Source: CAZSSM01 sp964609385
Lineage (GTDB): Bacteria; Planctomycetota; Planctomycetia; Isosphaerales; Isosphaeraceae
Direction of reading: 5' to 3'
DNA: 31,452 nt
Assembly (NCBI GenBank): GCA_964609385.1
Contig: CAZSSM010000079.1
Span: forward strand, 1-31,452
The translations under genes and the position numbers were made by a program. Under the pieces are notes generated by a model. That model saw nothing but the letters and a program-made list of their open reading frames with translations, was not told the origin of the DNA and searched no databases. The number at the start of each line of letters is the position of its first letter. The first letter of the stretch is position 1. Shown here in pieces: positions 7,201-15,000 of the stretch.

Positions 7201-8457
7201 GCCGGCGCGGAAGGCGTGGATAACCGCCTCGTCAGTGCTGACGAACAGGGTACCCTGGGCGACCGCCAAGGCGTGGGCGCGGCCGCGGACCTCGGCCGAC
7301 CAGGTCGTCCGGCCGTCGCGGGAGTCCAGCGCGAGCACGCGGTCCTTGCCGCCGGCGAAGAGGGTCGAGCCGGCCACGATGATCTCATAGGCGGTCAGGC
7401 CCTCGCGCTTCCAGAGCAGCGTCTTGGCCTGGCGGTCTAGGGCAGTGATCGAATCGGCGGTCATGACGTAGGTCACTGTCCCTTGAACGACCATAGCGCG
7501 TCCAGAGGGGAAGGTGGCCAGCTTGCTGCGGTCGGCCGACTCGGAGACGACCAGCCGACCTTGCTTGTTGCCTGGGCCATGAACGATCTCATCGTCGGGC
7601 GTGACCAAGGCGAAGCTGCCGCCGCCGGTCCCGTCGAGGCCACCCTGAATGGCGCCGTCGGTCCGGCTGATGATCGACGGCGCGACCCGGCCTTGGGGTG
7701 CGATCAGACGCGAGGACGAGGCCAGCATCGCCCCCTCGAAGGTCAAGGACTGTTCCGGGTACGCGCGAAGGAAGCCCCCCTGCTCCGGTTCGCGGGTCGT
7801 CCGATCGATCGCGACCAGATACGACGGCTTCCAAGGGAACATCGAGGCAGCGAAGTAGAGTTGGTCACCGTCGGCGAGCACGCCGGTCCGGCACGGCCAG
7901 GAGGAGATCGGCCGACCGTTGTTGATCACAAGGGTCTGTCCGCGCGTCGGCTCGGGCTGATAGCTCCAGAGGATCCGGCCATCCTGGGCATCGACGGCGT
8001 AGGCCTTGCCGTCATCGCTGCCGAAATAGAGCGTGCCGTCGCGATGGGTCGGCGGGATCCGGACCGGCCCGCCAACGGTGGTCCGCCAGAGTTCGCGGCC
8101 TGTCCGGGCATCGAGGCAATGGACCGCGTCGTCGGTCGAGGAGCCGAAGTAGAGCCGGTCGCCGACGACGATCAGGTGCGCCGCCGGGTCGTAGTTGCGG
8201 AGGCTGGGCAGGTCGCGGATATAGGCGTAGGCGTCCCACTTGGCCGGACCAGGCCAGGCCGGCTCGACGGGATGGTCGCCCCGCGCGACCCACTGGAGCG
8301 TCAGGGCGGGTACGTCGAGCGACTCGGCAGTCAGGCCGCTGCGTCGATTGTCGTGTCGGAAGGTCGGCCAATCGTCGGCGCGGACCGTCGCGGCGACCCA
8401 GATCAGGCCGAGCGTCAGCCAGGAGATCGCGACCGTTCGCGGGAACGTGGGCATCAT
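4228..8457 (-). CDS. Secreted PQQ-type beta-propeller protein with LamG and methyltransferase-like insertions
   Basis: This 1,409-residue protein has a signal peptide (hydrophobic 8-24, cleavage near VRA-DD). Propeller region 1 (about 30-425) has repeated outer-strand motifs such as LYFGSSTDDAVHCLDARTGRELW and TLYFGSDDGKAYAVDAQDG. A LamG/concanavalin-like domain follows (about 462-680; EAWVRV, WYHVAGTYDGQTLKIYVDG, EVRLYDQAL), then a fibronectin-like segment (690-778). A Rossmann methyltransferase-like segment (800-930) has LVLGSDDGRL, IGVETAPDRVALSRERL and LYRVTAPSGGVALIAP. Propeller region 2 (965-1390) includes RIIALNAYNGAILWSREL. The C-terminus carries conserved-looking cysteines (GGCGTY, PGCW, GGGCSCGSW). 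PQQ-type propellers occur in dehydrogenases and BamB-like scaffolds. I see no haem CxxCH and no clear PQQ-dehydrogenase active site, so a carbohydrate-binding or cell-surface role is more likely. It appears to be a single-gene unit with its own upstream gap. Confidence 0.85.
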   Translation of the reverse strand: MMPTFPRTVAISWLTLGLIWVAATVRADDWPTFRHDNRRSGLTAESLDVPALTLQWVARGDHPVEPAWPGPAKWDAYAYIRDLPSLRNYDPAAHLIVVGDRLYFGSSTDDAVHCLDARTGRELWRTTVGGPVRIPPTHRDGTLYFGSDDGKAYAVDAQDGRILWSYQPEPTRGQTLVINNGRPISSWPCRTGVLADGDQLYFAASMFPWKPSYLVAIDRTTREPEQGGFLRAYPEQSLTFEGAMLASSSRLIAPQGRVAPSIISRTDGAIQGGLDGTGGGSFALVTPDDEIVHGPGNKQGRLVVSESADRSKLATFPSGRAMVVQGTVTYVMTADSITALDRQAKTLLWKREGLTAYEIIVAGSTLFAGGKDRVLALDSRDGRTTWSAEVRGRAHALAVAQGTLFVSTDEAVIHAFRAGEPKAELPSLTPLSGRPIASEVSEWEPVTDPSRSSAIATVDAPGLVSRWVFQGVGVDNQRGESLRGARVRDLVGDRHATVIGDAQLVPVGSVEAVSLDGASQSALVAVDHAEADLPGRALTVEAWVRVTRTEPWGGILGAVVDNGGDESGWILGYNDDRFSFGLAGADGGKGITYLKASKPFLTDRWYHVAGTYDGQTLKIYVDGELSAISRDESGDILYPTRAFVEIGAYHDTDEYDRFAGLIHEVRLYDQALLADRIARQARARRDAFPGRLALAAGPTWTFRDPETAVVTYQTVEPVPTRLDYGQDALTHRIEDPTLRTEHVVTLEGLRPERIYPFVIRAEVDGHQRVSRRFEIETAFNYTPRPLPDRPSPYPDDVRAEAIARLAEQIVEASPSTRGICLVLGSDDGRLCYEVARRSALKVIGVETAPDRVALSRERLQEAGAYGTRVSILHVEDLNNLPLSGHLADLVVDPSALLDGSPRVELTELYRVTAPSGGVALIAPAATDRDDVLARLGSVPDDPSFGALLAADSHSPMPWRVRRGRLPASGEWSHQYGGSTNAAFNGESLMGATKAEDFEVQWIGRPGPRYHPERSGRKPSPLATNGRLFAQGLGRIIALNAYNGAILWSRELPEMLRFNLPRDTSNWCADDDHIYAAVADACWRIEAGTGRVAAILPTVPGPRGDWDYDWGYLAQDGDLVVGSAVKRDTAYTNFWGGPGWYDTTSGPLTDKVCSDVLFAYDKAEISASDDAAPKPRWVYRDGLVVNPTITIGGGRIYFVITRDPEVITSESRRQGTDLDGFWTDQALVALDLVTGDLVWERPLDDLKRGVVMTHVAYGSERIVLVASAEGSYQTLTISAADGSDQWTAEHDWLSTHHGGHMARPAIVADRLFVRPAAFNLYTGERLEAQMPAGGCGTYAASASAFFYRSGNVTLWNPENGSTSSFNRLRPGCWLSTIPANGMLLSPEGGGGCSCGSWMETSVGFKPRQQQ

Positions 8458-8539
8458 ATCGGCTCGCCGATCAGGATGGGGAGGAGGCGGTTCGATTGGG
8501 GGATGGGTGGGCAGGGTTTCCCCTCAGGCTCGAATCGTG

Positions 8540-8568
8540 ACGTTACGGCCGCTCGACCGACGAATCAA
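8540..8568 (-). promoter_or_regulatory. Candidate sigma-70-type promoter for the propeller gene
   Basis: On the minus strand TTGATT (8568-8563) is separated by 17 bases from TAACGT (8545-8540), about 80 bases before the ATG at 8457. The -35 matches the consensus at 4 of 6 bases and the -10 at 3 of 6. It lies in the 230-base gap between the ABC ATPase and propeller genes, which otherwise shows no gene. The call is weak. Confidence 0.3.
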
Positions 8569-8687
8569 CCGAAAAAGCGACAAACGCACGCACCGCGTTC
8601 GCCCGCTCCCGGGGCGATGTCACAGGCATCACACCACGAACGAAACGACCCATCGGCAACCTCGGCACTGAGGACTCGCCGAATCAT

Positions 8688-9371
8688 TCAAGCCGGCTGC
8701 AAGCGACCGTGGTCGAGCCGGAGGATCCGGGTGGCGTGCGCATCGGCCTCGAGGCCGTGAGTGACAACGACCACAGTCCCGCCACCGTCCTGAAAACGGA
8801 CCAACTCGTCGATGACGATCCGGGTGTTCTCCGGGTCGAGGTTGCCGGTCGGCTCGTCGGCCAGGACGAGGTCGGGGCCGGGCAACAGCGCCCGCGCGAC
8901 GGCGACCCGTTGACACTGGCCCACGCTCAACTGATCCGGCCTGTGATGGAGGCGATCGGCCAGGCCGAGCCGATCGAGCCACGATCGGGCCTCAGAGGCC
9001 CGATCGGGACGACCCAGGTTGCCCGGTCCCATCAGGACGTTCCCCAGGGCGTCGAGATACGGGACCAGATGGAACATCTGGAAGACGACGCCGACCCGCT
9101 GGGCGCGGAACGTCGAGCGGGCGCATGGCCCCATCGCATAGAGGTCGCGGTCCAACACCGACATCCGGCCCGAGTCGGGACGCAACAGACCGCCAAGGGC
9201 CATCAACAGGGTGCTCTTGCCGCTGCCGCTGGGTCCACGGACCACGACGAACTCGCCTCGACCGACCGTCAGATCGACCTCAGAAAGCGCATCGACCCGA
9301 CCGACCGAGGTCCGATACGACTTCCCGACCTCCCGAAGCTCCAAGACCGCCGACTCGTCGGCCACGCTCAT
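8688..9371 (-). CDS. LolD/MacB-type ABC transporter ATPase
   Basis: This 227-residue ATPase of the lipoprotein-release/macrolide-export class contains Walker A GPSGSGKS (46-53), Q-loop Q98, Walker B LVLADEPTGNLD (168-179) and H-loop H205. ADEPTGNLD and VVFQMFHLVPYLDALGNV are typical of the MacB/LolD/FtsE group. The signature motif reads LSVGQCQRVAVARAL, with Val replacing the first Gly of LSGGQ. The start ATG is supported by AAGGAG nine bases upstream, and only 24 bases separate it from the FtsX-type permease gene. The pair probably forms a mechanotransmission-type ABC complex working on an extracytoplasmic substrate. The substrate (lipoprotein, peptide or envelope component) cannot be deduced. 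Confidence 0.88.
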   Translation of the reverse strand: MSVADESAVLELREVGKSYRTSVGRVDALSEVDLTVGRGEFVVVRGPSGSGKSTLLMALGGLLRPDSGRMSVLDRDLYAMGPCARSTFRAQRVGVVFQMFHLVPYLDALGNVLMGPGNLGRPDRASEARSWLDRLGLADRLHHRPDQLSVGQCQRVAVARALLPGPDLVLADEPTGNLDPENTRIVIDELVRFQDGGGTVVVVTHGLEADAHATRILRLDHGRLQPA

Positions 9372-9395
9372 CGGTCGTCACTCCTTAAAGTTCGA

Positions 9396-10568
9396 TCAGC
9401 GGGGTCGAAGCGTGCGGGCGGGCTCTTGCGTGACGGCGATCATAGTCGGCAGGAACCCGCAGAGCGCAGCGAACAGCGGCGCGATCCAGAGCGCACTGAA
9501 GATCAGGTCCCAGTCGGGCCGGATCGCCTTGGTGGTCAGTCGGAAGATCCGCGGGCCGAGTTCCAAGGCCAACCAGGTGCCCAGAGCCGAGCCGAGCAGG
9601 CCGCCCAAGGCGCCGATGACCAGGCTCCGCCCCATGATCAGCGTGCCGATCGTGCCGGCGCCGTAGCCCAATGCGCGGAGCAGGCCGATCTCCGGCGTTC
9701 GCTCGCGGACGTTCAGGGCCGCCAACGTGCCGACCCAGGCGGCCGCCGCCAGGACGACCAGGGGCATGATCCAACTCGCGTAGCGATCGGCGGTCTGACG
9801 CTGACGCGCCCGCGCATCGGCGATGGCCGTCTGGTGGAACACCTGCGCCTCGGGCACGATCTGCTCGATCTCGCGGCGGATGATCTCGGCCGGGTCCTCC
9901 TCGGCGGTCAGGCAGAGGCAGTCGATCGCCTGGATCTCGTTGATCCGACCGTCGAGGCCGAGCAACGCTTGGACGTCCGTCAGCGCGCCGATGACAGCCA
10001 TGTCGTCGCGACGCCCCTGCTCGGGCATGACTCGGACGACCTCGAAGTCGCGGTCGCCGAGCCGGATCCGGTCGCCCTCGTCGACCTCCAATCTCTGAGC
10101 AGCCAGGTGGCCGACCTGGACCTCTCCCGAGGGGACGGTCTCCTGCATGATCGGCTTGGTCATGCCCGGGGGGAACTGCTCTTCGCCGAAGCCGGTCAGC
10201 ATCACCGTCACCTCGCCGATGGCGAACGGCTGGCGGAGCACGGCGATCAGGTGGTTGTACGAAACCCGTCCCCGACCGGCCAAGCGAGGGTCGGTGGCCA
10301 GTCGAGTGACGGCCTCCTCGGGCAACGTCTGGCGGGTGTAGTCGTCGAAGTAGAACTGATCGACGTCGGTCGAGGCCGGGATGATCCGGAGGTTGAAGCC
10401 GATGTCGCGGGTGATCCGCCGGGTCTCGCGCCGATTGGCCTCCTGGGTCACCGCGAAGGCCAGGACCAGGGCGACGGCAACGGTCACCGCCATGGTCGCC
10501 GTCAAGGCGCTCCCCCAGCGATGCACCAGCTCGCGGATGATCCAGCCGATGAGTCGGGCCAGCAGCAT
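9396..10568 (-). CDS. FtsX/MacB-type ABC transporter permease
   Basis: This protein of about 390 residues has the four-helix FtsX-like layout. TM1 is at about 21-41, followed by a large extracytoplasmic domain (about 45-262, MacB-periplasmic-core type). TM2 (267-287), TM3 (307-335) and TM4 (357-380) follow. The cytoplasmic coupling segment RERTPEIGLLRALGYG after TM2 is the characteristic family motif. I prefer ATG 10568 because GGGGAG lies eight bases upstream. A GTG at 10577 overlaps the previous stop but has no correctly spaced ribosome site. The gene sits between an unknown anchored protein and the ATPase. Unlike MacB, the ATPase is a separate protein and no MacA-like adaptor is visible. 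Confidence 0.85.
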   Translation of the reverse strand: MLLARLIGWIIRELVHRWGSALTATMAVTVAVALVLAFAVTQEANRRETRRITRDIGFNLRIIPASTDVDQFYFDDYTRQTLPEEAVTRLATDPRLAGRGRVSYNHLIAVLRQPFAIGEVTVMLTGFGEEQFPPGMTKPIMQETVPSGEVQVGHLAAQRLEVDEGDRIRLGDRDFEVVRVMPEQGRRDDMAVIGALTDVQALLGLDGRINEIQAIDCLCLTAEEDPAEIIRREIEQIVPEAQVFHQTAIADARARQRQTADRYASWIMPLVVLAAAAWVGTLAALNVRERTPEIGLLRALGYGAGTIGTLIMGRSLVIGALGGLLGSALGTWLALELGPRIFRLTTKAIRPDWDLIFSALWIAPLFAALCGFLPTMIAVTQEPARTLRPR

Positions 10569-10573
10569 TGGGC

Positions 10574-11959
10574 TCACTCCCCACGTCGGAGCAGGACGAT
10601 CACGGTGCCCCCGACCAGGGCGAGCGCGGCCAAGACCCCGCCGACCAGACCGACCCCGAGCATCGGATTGACGGTTGCCTCATCATCCGATCTCAGGTTG
10701 TTCGGTGCTTCGGACTTCTCAGACGTCAACGACATGATCTGCTCTTCGAGCGATTCGGAACCGACGTCGGGTTCAGACCCTTTAAGAACCGACTTATCCT
10801 CAGCAAGTTGATCGGGGAGATCCGCGTCGTCGGGATTGACCACGGACTCGTCGGACGCCGGCTCCGACGAGCTGTCGATCGGTTCGGGCTCGACGTCCGG
10901 CTCGATGGGCGTCTCGTCGAGGGAGAACTCGTTGTAGCCCGAAAGCAGGTCGTCGAGCGGATCGGGGCGGGCGGCGACGCCGGCCGCTGAGGGTCCTCGG
11001 TAGTTCGGCCCTCGCGAGAGGATCAACCGCATCTCGGCCTGGACAAGCGGGTTGCCGGGGTCAAACCCGAGGGCAGCCAAGGCGAGCGCTTCGTCCTCGC
11101 GAGACCAGCGATGCGGAATCATGACCCCTTGCATCCAACTCCGATCGAGACCGCATTCGCAATCTTGAGCGACCAGGCTCAGATACTTGATCAGTTCCCC
11201 TTCGATCTGTTCTTCGACTTGAAGAACTTGGCCGATCTTGCGACCGCGGCCCATCAGCGCGACGATCTGGGCGCGCCCGGCCTCGGGGTCGACGCCGAGG
11301 CTCCAGAGCGCGGTGGCCTCGCGCGAAACGTCCTCGGCCCGCAGAACGATCTTGCGGGCGGGTCCGTCGATCGGCTTGGGGAAGAACGGCCGTTGGCGCT
11401 CGATCTCGGCGATCGCGCGGTCGGCGATCTGCTCGGCGGTCCGGTTCTCTTCCGCGTCGGACCCAGGAACGACCAGGATCAGGCTGTGGGATGCCAAAGC
11501 TTGGTCGAGGATCCGACGTCGAAGCTCCGAGTCGACCAGGCCACCCAGCGCATCGAGCACTTGTTGATCCTCGAGCGTCCCCGAGTCGTCGGCCAACGTG
11601 ATAGCGCGGGCGCGTCCGTCCGGACCGATCAGCACGGCGGTCGCGCGATCGAGCGCGGCTTGAAGATCCGGGACGACCGTACGCTCGACGTCGAGGACAT
11701 CGACGACCGTCGGATCGGCCAGGTCGACCAACCGGGCTTGAAGATTGGTTCGCCGGAGTTCGGTCCGGACCCGCGCGCTGAGCCGATCCCAACCATCACG
11801 ACCGTCGACCAGCCGGCTCGAATCGAGGAGCAAGGTCAGCCGATACCGGCTGTTCTCCAGGTCGCAGAAGGCGACGTCGCGGACGGTGTACTTGCAGGCC
11901 GACGACGGATCGGACGGGACCAACACCGATCCCAACAGACAGGCCAGTAACCAACGCAT
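10574..11959 (-). CDS. Unknown secreted, C-terminally membrane-anchored protein
   Basis: This protein of about 461 residues belongs to no family I recognise firmly. It has a signal peptide (RWLLACLLGSVLV) followed by CKYTVRDVAFCDL with two cysteines ten apart. A mixed alpha/beta region contains AVLIGPDGRARAITL and, later, RAQIVALMGRGRKIGQVLQ. These two segments look like two related domains, possibly thioredoxin-like. A DCECGLDRSWM motif lies around residue 285. An acidic Ser/Glu/Asp/Pro linker of about 100 residues follows, then a C-terminal membrane helix (VGLVGGVLAALALVGGTVIVLL) and RRGE. ATG 11959 is preferred because AGG lies eight bases upstream; an in-frame GTG at 11968 has none. Its stop slightly overlaps a possible GTG start of the FtsX gene, so the three genes are likely an operon. 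It may be the extracytoplasmic partner of the transporter (inference). Confidence 0.7.
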   Translation of the reverse strand: MRWLLACLLGSVLVPSDPSSACKYTVRDVAFCDLENSRYRLTLLLDSSRLVDGRDGWDRLSARVRTELRRTNLQARLVDLADPTVVDVLDVERTVVPDLQAALDRATAVLIGPDGRARAITLADDSGTLEDQQVLDALGGLVDSELRRRILDQALASHSLILVVPGSDAEENRTAEQIADRAIAEIERQRPFFPKPIDGPARKIVLRAEDVSREATALWSLGVDPEAGRAQIVALMGRGRKIGQVLQVEEQIEGELIKYLSLVAQDCECGLDRSWMQGVMIPHRWSREDEALALAALGFDPGNPLVQAEMRLILSRGPNYRGPSAAGVAARPDPLDDLLSGYNEFSLDETPIEPDVEPEPIDSSSEPASDESVVNPDDADLPDQLAEDKSVLKGSEPDVGSESLEEQIMSLTSEKSEAPNNLRSDDEATVNPMLGVGLVGGVLAALALVGGTVIVLLRRGE

Positions 11960-12060
11960 CGCGAGCACCTGAGGCGAGGGAGGGATCGAGACGGAAGTCG
12001 GGTCGGCCTCCGAGGATCCGACCGGCAGGTTCGATGCTCAAGATAACGGACCGGGTGCCC

Positions 12061-12084
12061 GAACCGGTCCGGTTCATCGATTTT
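12061..12084 (+). terminator. Hairpin followed by T5, plus-strand orientation
   Basis: GAACCG-GTC-CGGTTC (12061-12075) is followed after ATCGA by TTTTT (12080-12084), right behind the stop of the giant gene. In the plus direction it resembles a short intrinsic terminator, but no plus-strand gene precedes it. In the minus direction it is only a hairpin after the stop codon. It might block antisense transcription into the giant gene or may be chance. Confidence 0.2.
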
Positions 12085-15000
12085 TCATCTCGGCTCCAGA
12101 TCGCTATGGCCATCGTCATGGCCTCGACGATCGCAAAGGCCAACTCGACGAAGGGTCCGTCCGATCAGTCCGATCCCGAAGACCGCCCCGAGCCCGAGGC
12201 CGATCGTCCGAAGCGGGCTCCGGCCCAATTCGTCCCGGTCGGGGTTCCCAAGCGGCTCGGCAGACAGGGTGTCAGTGACCGCACCCGACTCCGTCGTCGT
12301 GATGGGCATCGTGGCGTTCACGAAAACCTCGTCGCGCCGATCGATCCGTCCGAGGTGTCCGAGAGACAAGTCGGATCCATCGGATCGCGCTGAATCGGTC
12401 GGGGCCGAATCGGGAGGATCGGATCGTGAGGGGTCCTCGGGCTCCCGGTCCTGGGACGTCGACGGGCCATCGGAGTCGCCTTGGAGGTCACCTGCGTTGT
12501 CGGGGTCGGAACCGGCCTCGGCGCCGAGTTCTTCAACCCGACCGAAGGCCAACCACCGCAGGAGGTCTCGCCCTCGACGCCGAGCCGACTCGCTTCGGGG
12601 GTCGGCGCCTTCCTCAACCGCGTCCGACTCGTCGGCCTCCTCGGCCTCGGGATCCTTGGCCTCGGGCTCCTTCGACTCGGAGGACGACGAGCCTTCCTCC
12701 GAGTCGTCGTCGTTCGGATCATCGCCCTGGTTGAGCACCAGATCGGCCGACCCATCGGCCTGATCCGACGGCGGGACGATCAGGACCAAGGCGACCAGCG
12801 ACGTCGAGTCGAGCGGCATGATCTGAGGACCGGCCGAATCGTCCGGTTCGAGCAGGGTCAACAGGTCGTCCAGAAACGCGTCGGCCCCAGCCAGTTGGGG
12901 CGCGAGCAGGTCGGTAAAGACCTCGACGACCGTCTCGACGGTTGAAGCAGCCTGCGGGAAGCCCAGGTCGGCCAACGACGCCTCCAACGAGCGGAACACC
13001 TCACCGCCCAGGGCGTCCAGGCCGGCCACGATCGTCGAGATCAGGCCGTTGTGGACGGTCGCCTGGCCGATCGTGACGGCGCCTTCGGGGACCGTGCCGG
13101 GCAGGGTCTCGGTCAATTCGAAGAACCCCTGCGCATCACTCCGGAAGACCCCCGTCGAGCCGCTGCCTCGGTTGGCCACCAGCAGACCGTCAGAGAAACC
13201 GTCCCCTTCGACATCGAAGAGCGTCGCGGCGACTGGCGAGAGGCCACCCGAGGAGAAGGTCTGCCGACCCGAAGGGCCCTCCAAGCCGAGGTTGTTGATT
13301 TGCGTCAGGCTGTTCCCGTTGGAGTTAATGGCCAGCAGATCCAGACCGGGCGCCGTGTCGAACTGCCCAAAGAGCAGGTCGGCCACCCCCCCTTGCCCGA
13401 TCGGGATCACGCTCGGCGCGGTGTCGTCGAAGAAGCCTGCACCGAGACCCGGCAGCATCGCGATGGTGTCGTCGAAGCTGTTGGCCACGATCAGGTCGAT
13501 CAGGCCATCACCGTCGAGGTCTTCGACCACCGCCGCGACCGGCCCGGTCGGCATGCCCATTGTGCAGGTCTGCAGACGGGGCCCCTGCTGGAACGTCCAA
13601 TGGCCGTCGGTCCCTTCGACGTTCCGGAGGACCGTCACATCGTTGGACCCGCGATTGGGCACGACCAGGTCGGGCCGACCATCGCCATCGAGGTCCTCGA
13701 TGGTGACCGCCGAGGGCGCGGTGCCGACGTGGAAGCCGTTGGGGTCCAGGGCCGGACCAAACCGTCCCCCGTCGAGGCCGGGATAGACGAAGACGCTGTT
13801 GCCGCCAGCATCGGCGACGATCAGGTCGAGCCGACCATCACCATTGAGGTCGGCCACCTCGACGGCGCCCGGGGCTAGCAAGGCGTCGTCATCGTCGGCC
13901 AGGACGGGCCGCGGATCGTCCTCGGACGCCCACTGGACCGAGACGCGGTCGCGATCGCCATTGGAGAAGAGTCGGTCGTCGCGGCCGTCGCCGTCGAGGT
14001 CGGCCACGACCAGGGCCAGGTTCTCTCGGACGGCATGGGGCTCCTCAAAGACACCATCGGGTCGACCCGAGAGCCGCAACACGTCGCCCTGCGCGTTGGT
14101 CACCAGCGCATCGAGGAACCCGTCGCCGTCGACATCGGACAACACCAGGTCGAGCGGATCACCGACCATCTCCGGCCCGACGGCCCGTTCGCTCCAGCGA
14201 CCCTCCGCGTCGAGCCCCAGACTGTAGAGCCGACCGTCCTCGCCAAGCACGACCAGTTCGTCGAGCCCGTCGCCGTCTTGATCGCCAGCGCGCACCGAGC
14301 GTGGAACGAATTTTAAGGGGGTCACCTGTACCGAGCCGAACCCTGCGCCATCGGAGTTGACCAGGTGGCCCAGCGAACCCGAACCGAGGTTGACCATCAA
14401 CAAGTCGTGCGCGTCATCGCTGGTAAAGTGCCCTGGGATCAGCGCGCGGGTCTGGTCCGCGGAGCCCGACTGCCAGAACGTCGAGCCGCCCTGGGTCGAG
14501 GAGACGGCTTGGAATACCTCGGGGCCGAGGCCCGCGGCGATCGCCTCAACGGCCAGGACCGTCGACGCTCCCGGCTCTGGCAGTTCCAGTTCGGTCGCCA
14601 TCAGGACGCGGCCCGTCCGCGCGTCCGAGATGGCCAGGGTCGGCGTCGAGGCGCCATCCACCTCCAACCCGTCCTCGGCCGGCAGCAAGGTCAGGTCGGC
14701 CAATCCCAACGCAGCGAGCCGATCCGGATCGTCGAGCTGGCCCACATCGGGATCGTCGCCGTTTGCGAGTACCCAGCGCCTCGGTGCCTCGAAGCCGCCC
14801 TCAACTCCACCCAGGACCACCGACACGACGGCCGCCAGCGGATGCAACGCCAAGAGGTCGGAACGGCCGTCGCCGTCCACATCGTCGGCGATCAATCGGG
14901 TCGCGAAGCCGAGTTGCAGATCGATCGTTGTGATGGTCTCGACCCGTCCCCCCGTCTCGGCAATGGGACCAGAGGATTCCGCGCCGCGAGCCCGTTGGGG

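Noticed and set aside
5839..7440. A 533-codon open frame on the plus strand
   Set aside because: It is antisense to the propeller gene, with no recognisable domain or ribosome site.
4228..8457. PQQ-dependent alcohol dehydrogenase
   Set aside because: Only the propeller repeats are present. No adjacent-cysteine pair, clear catalytic Asp motif or haem-binding CxxCH was seen, and the domain order is different.
8709..10811. A 700-codon open frame on the plus strand
   Set aside because: It lies opposite the ABC ATPase and FtsX genes, which have clear motifs. Its composition (Arg, Asp, Gln, Gly rich, no domain) is that of a GC-rich antisense shadow.
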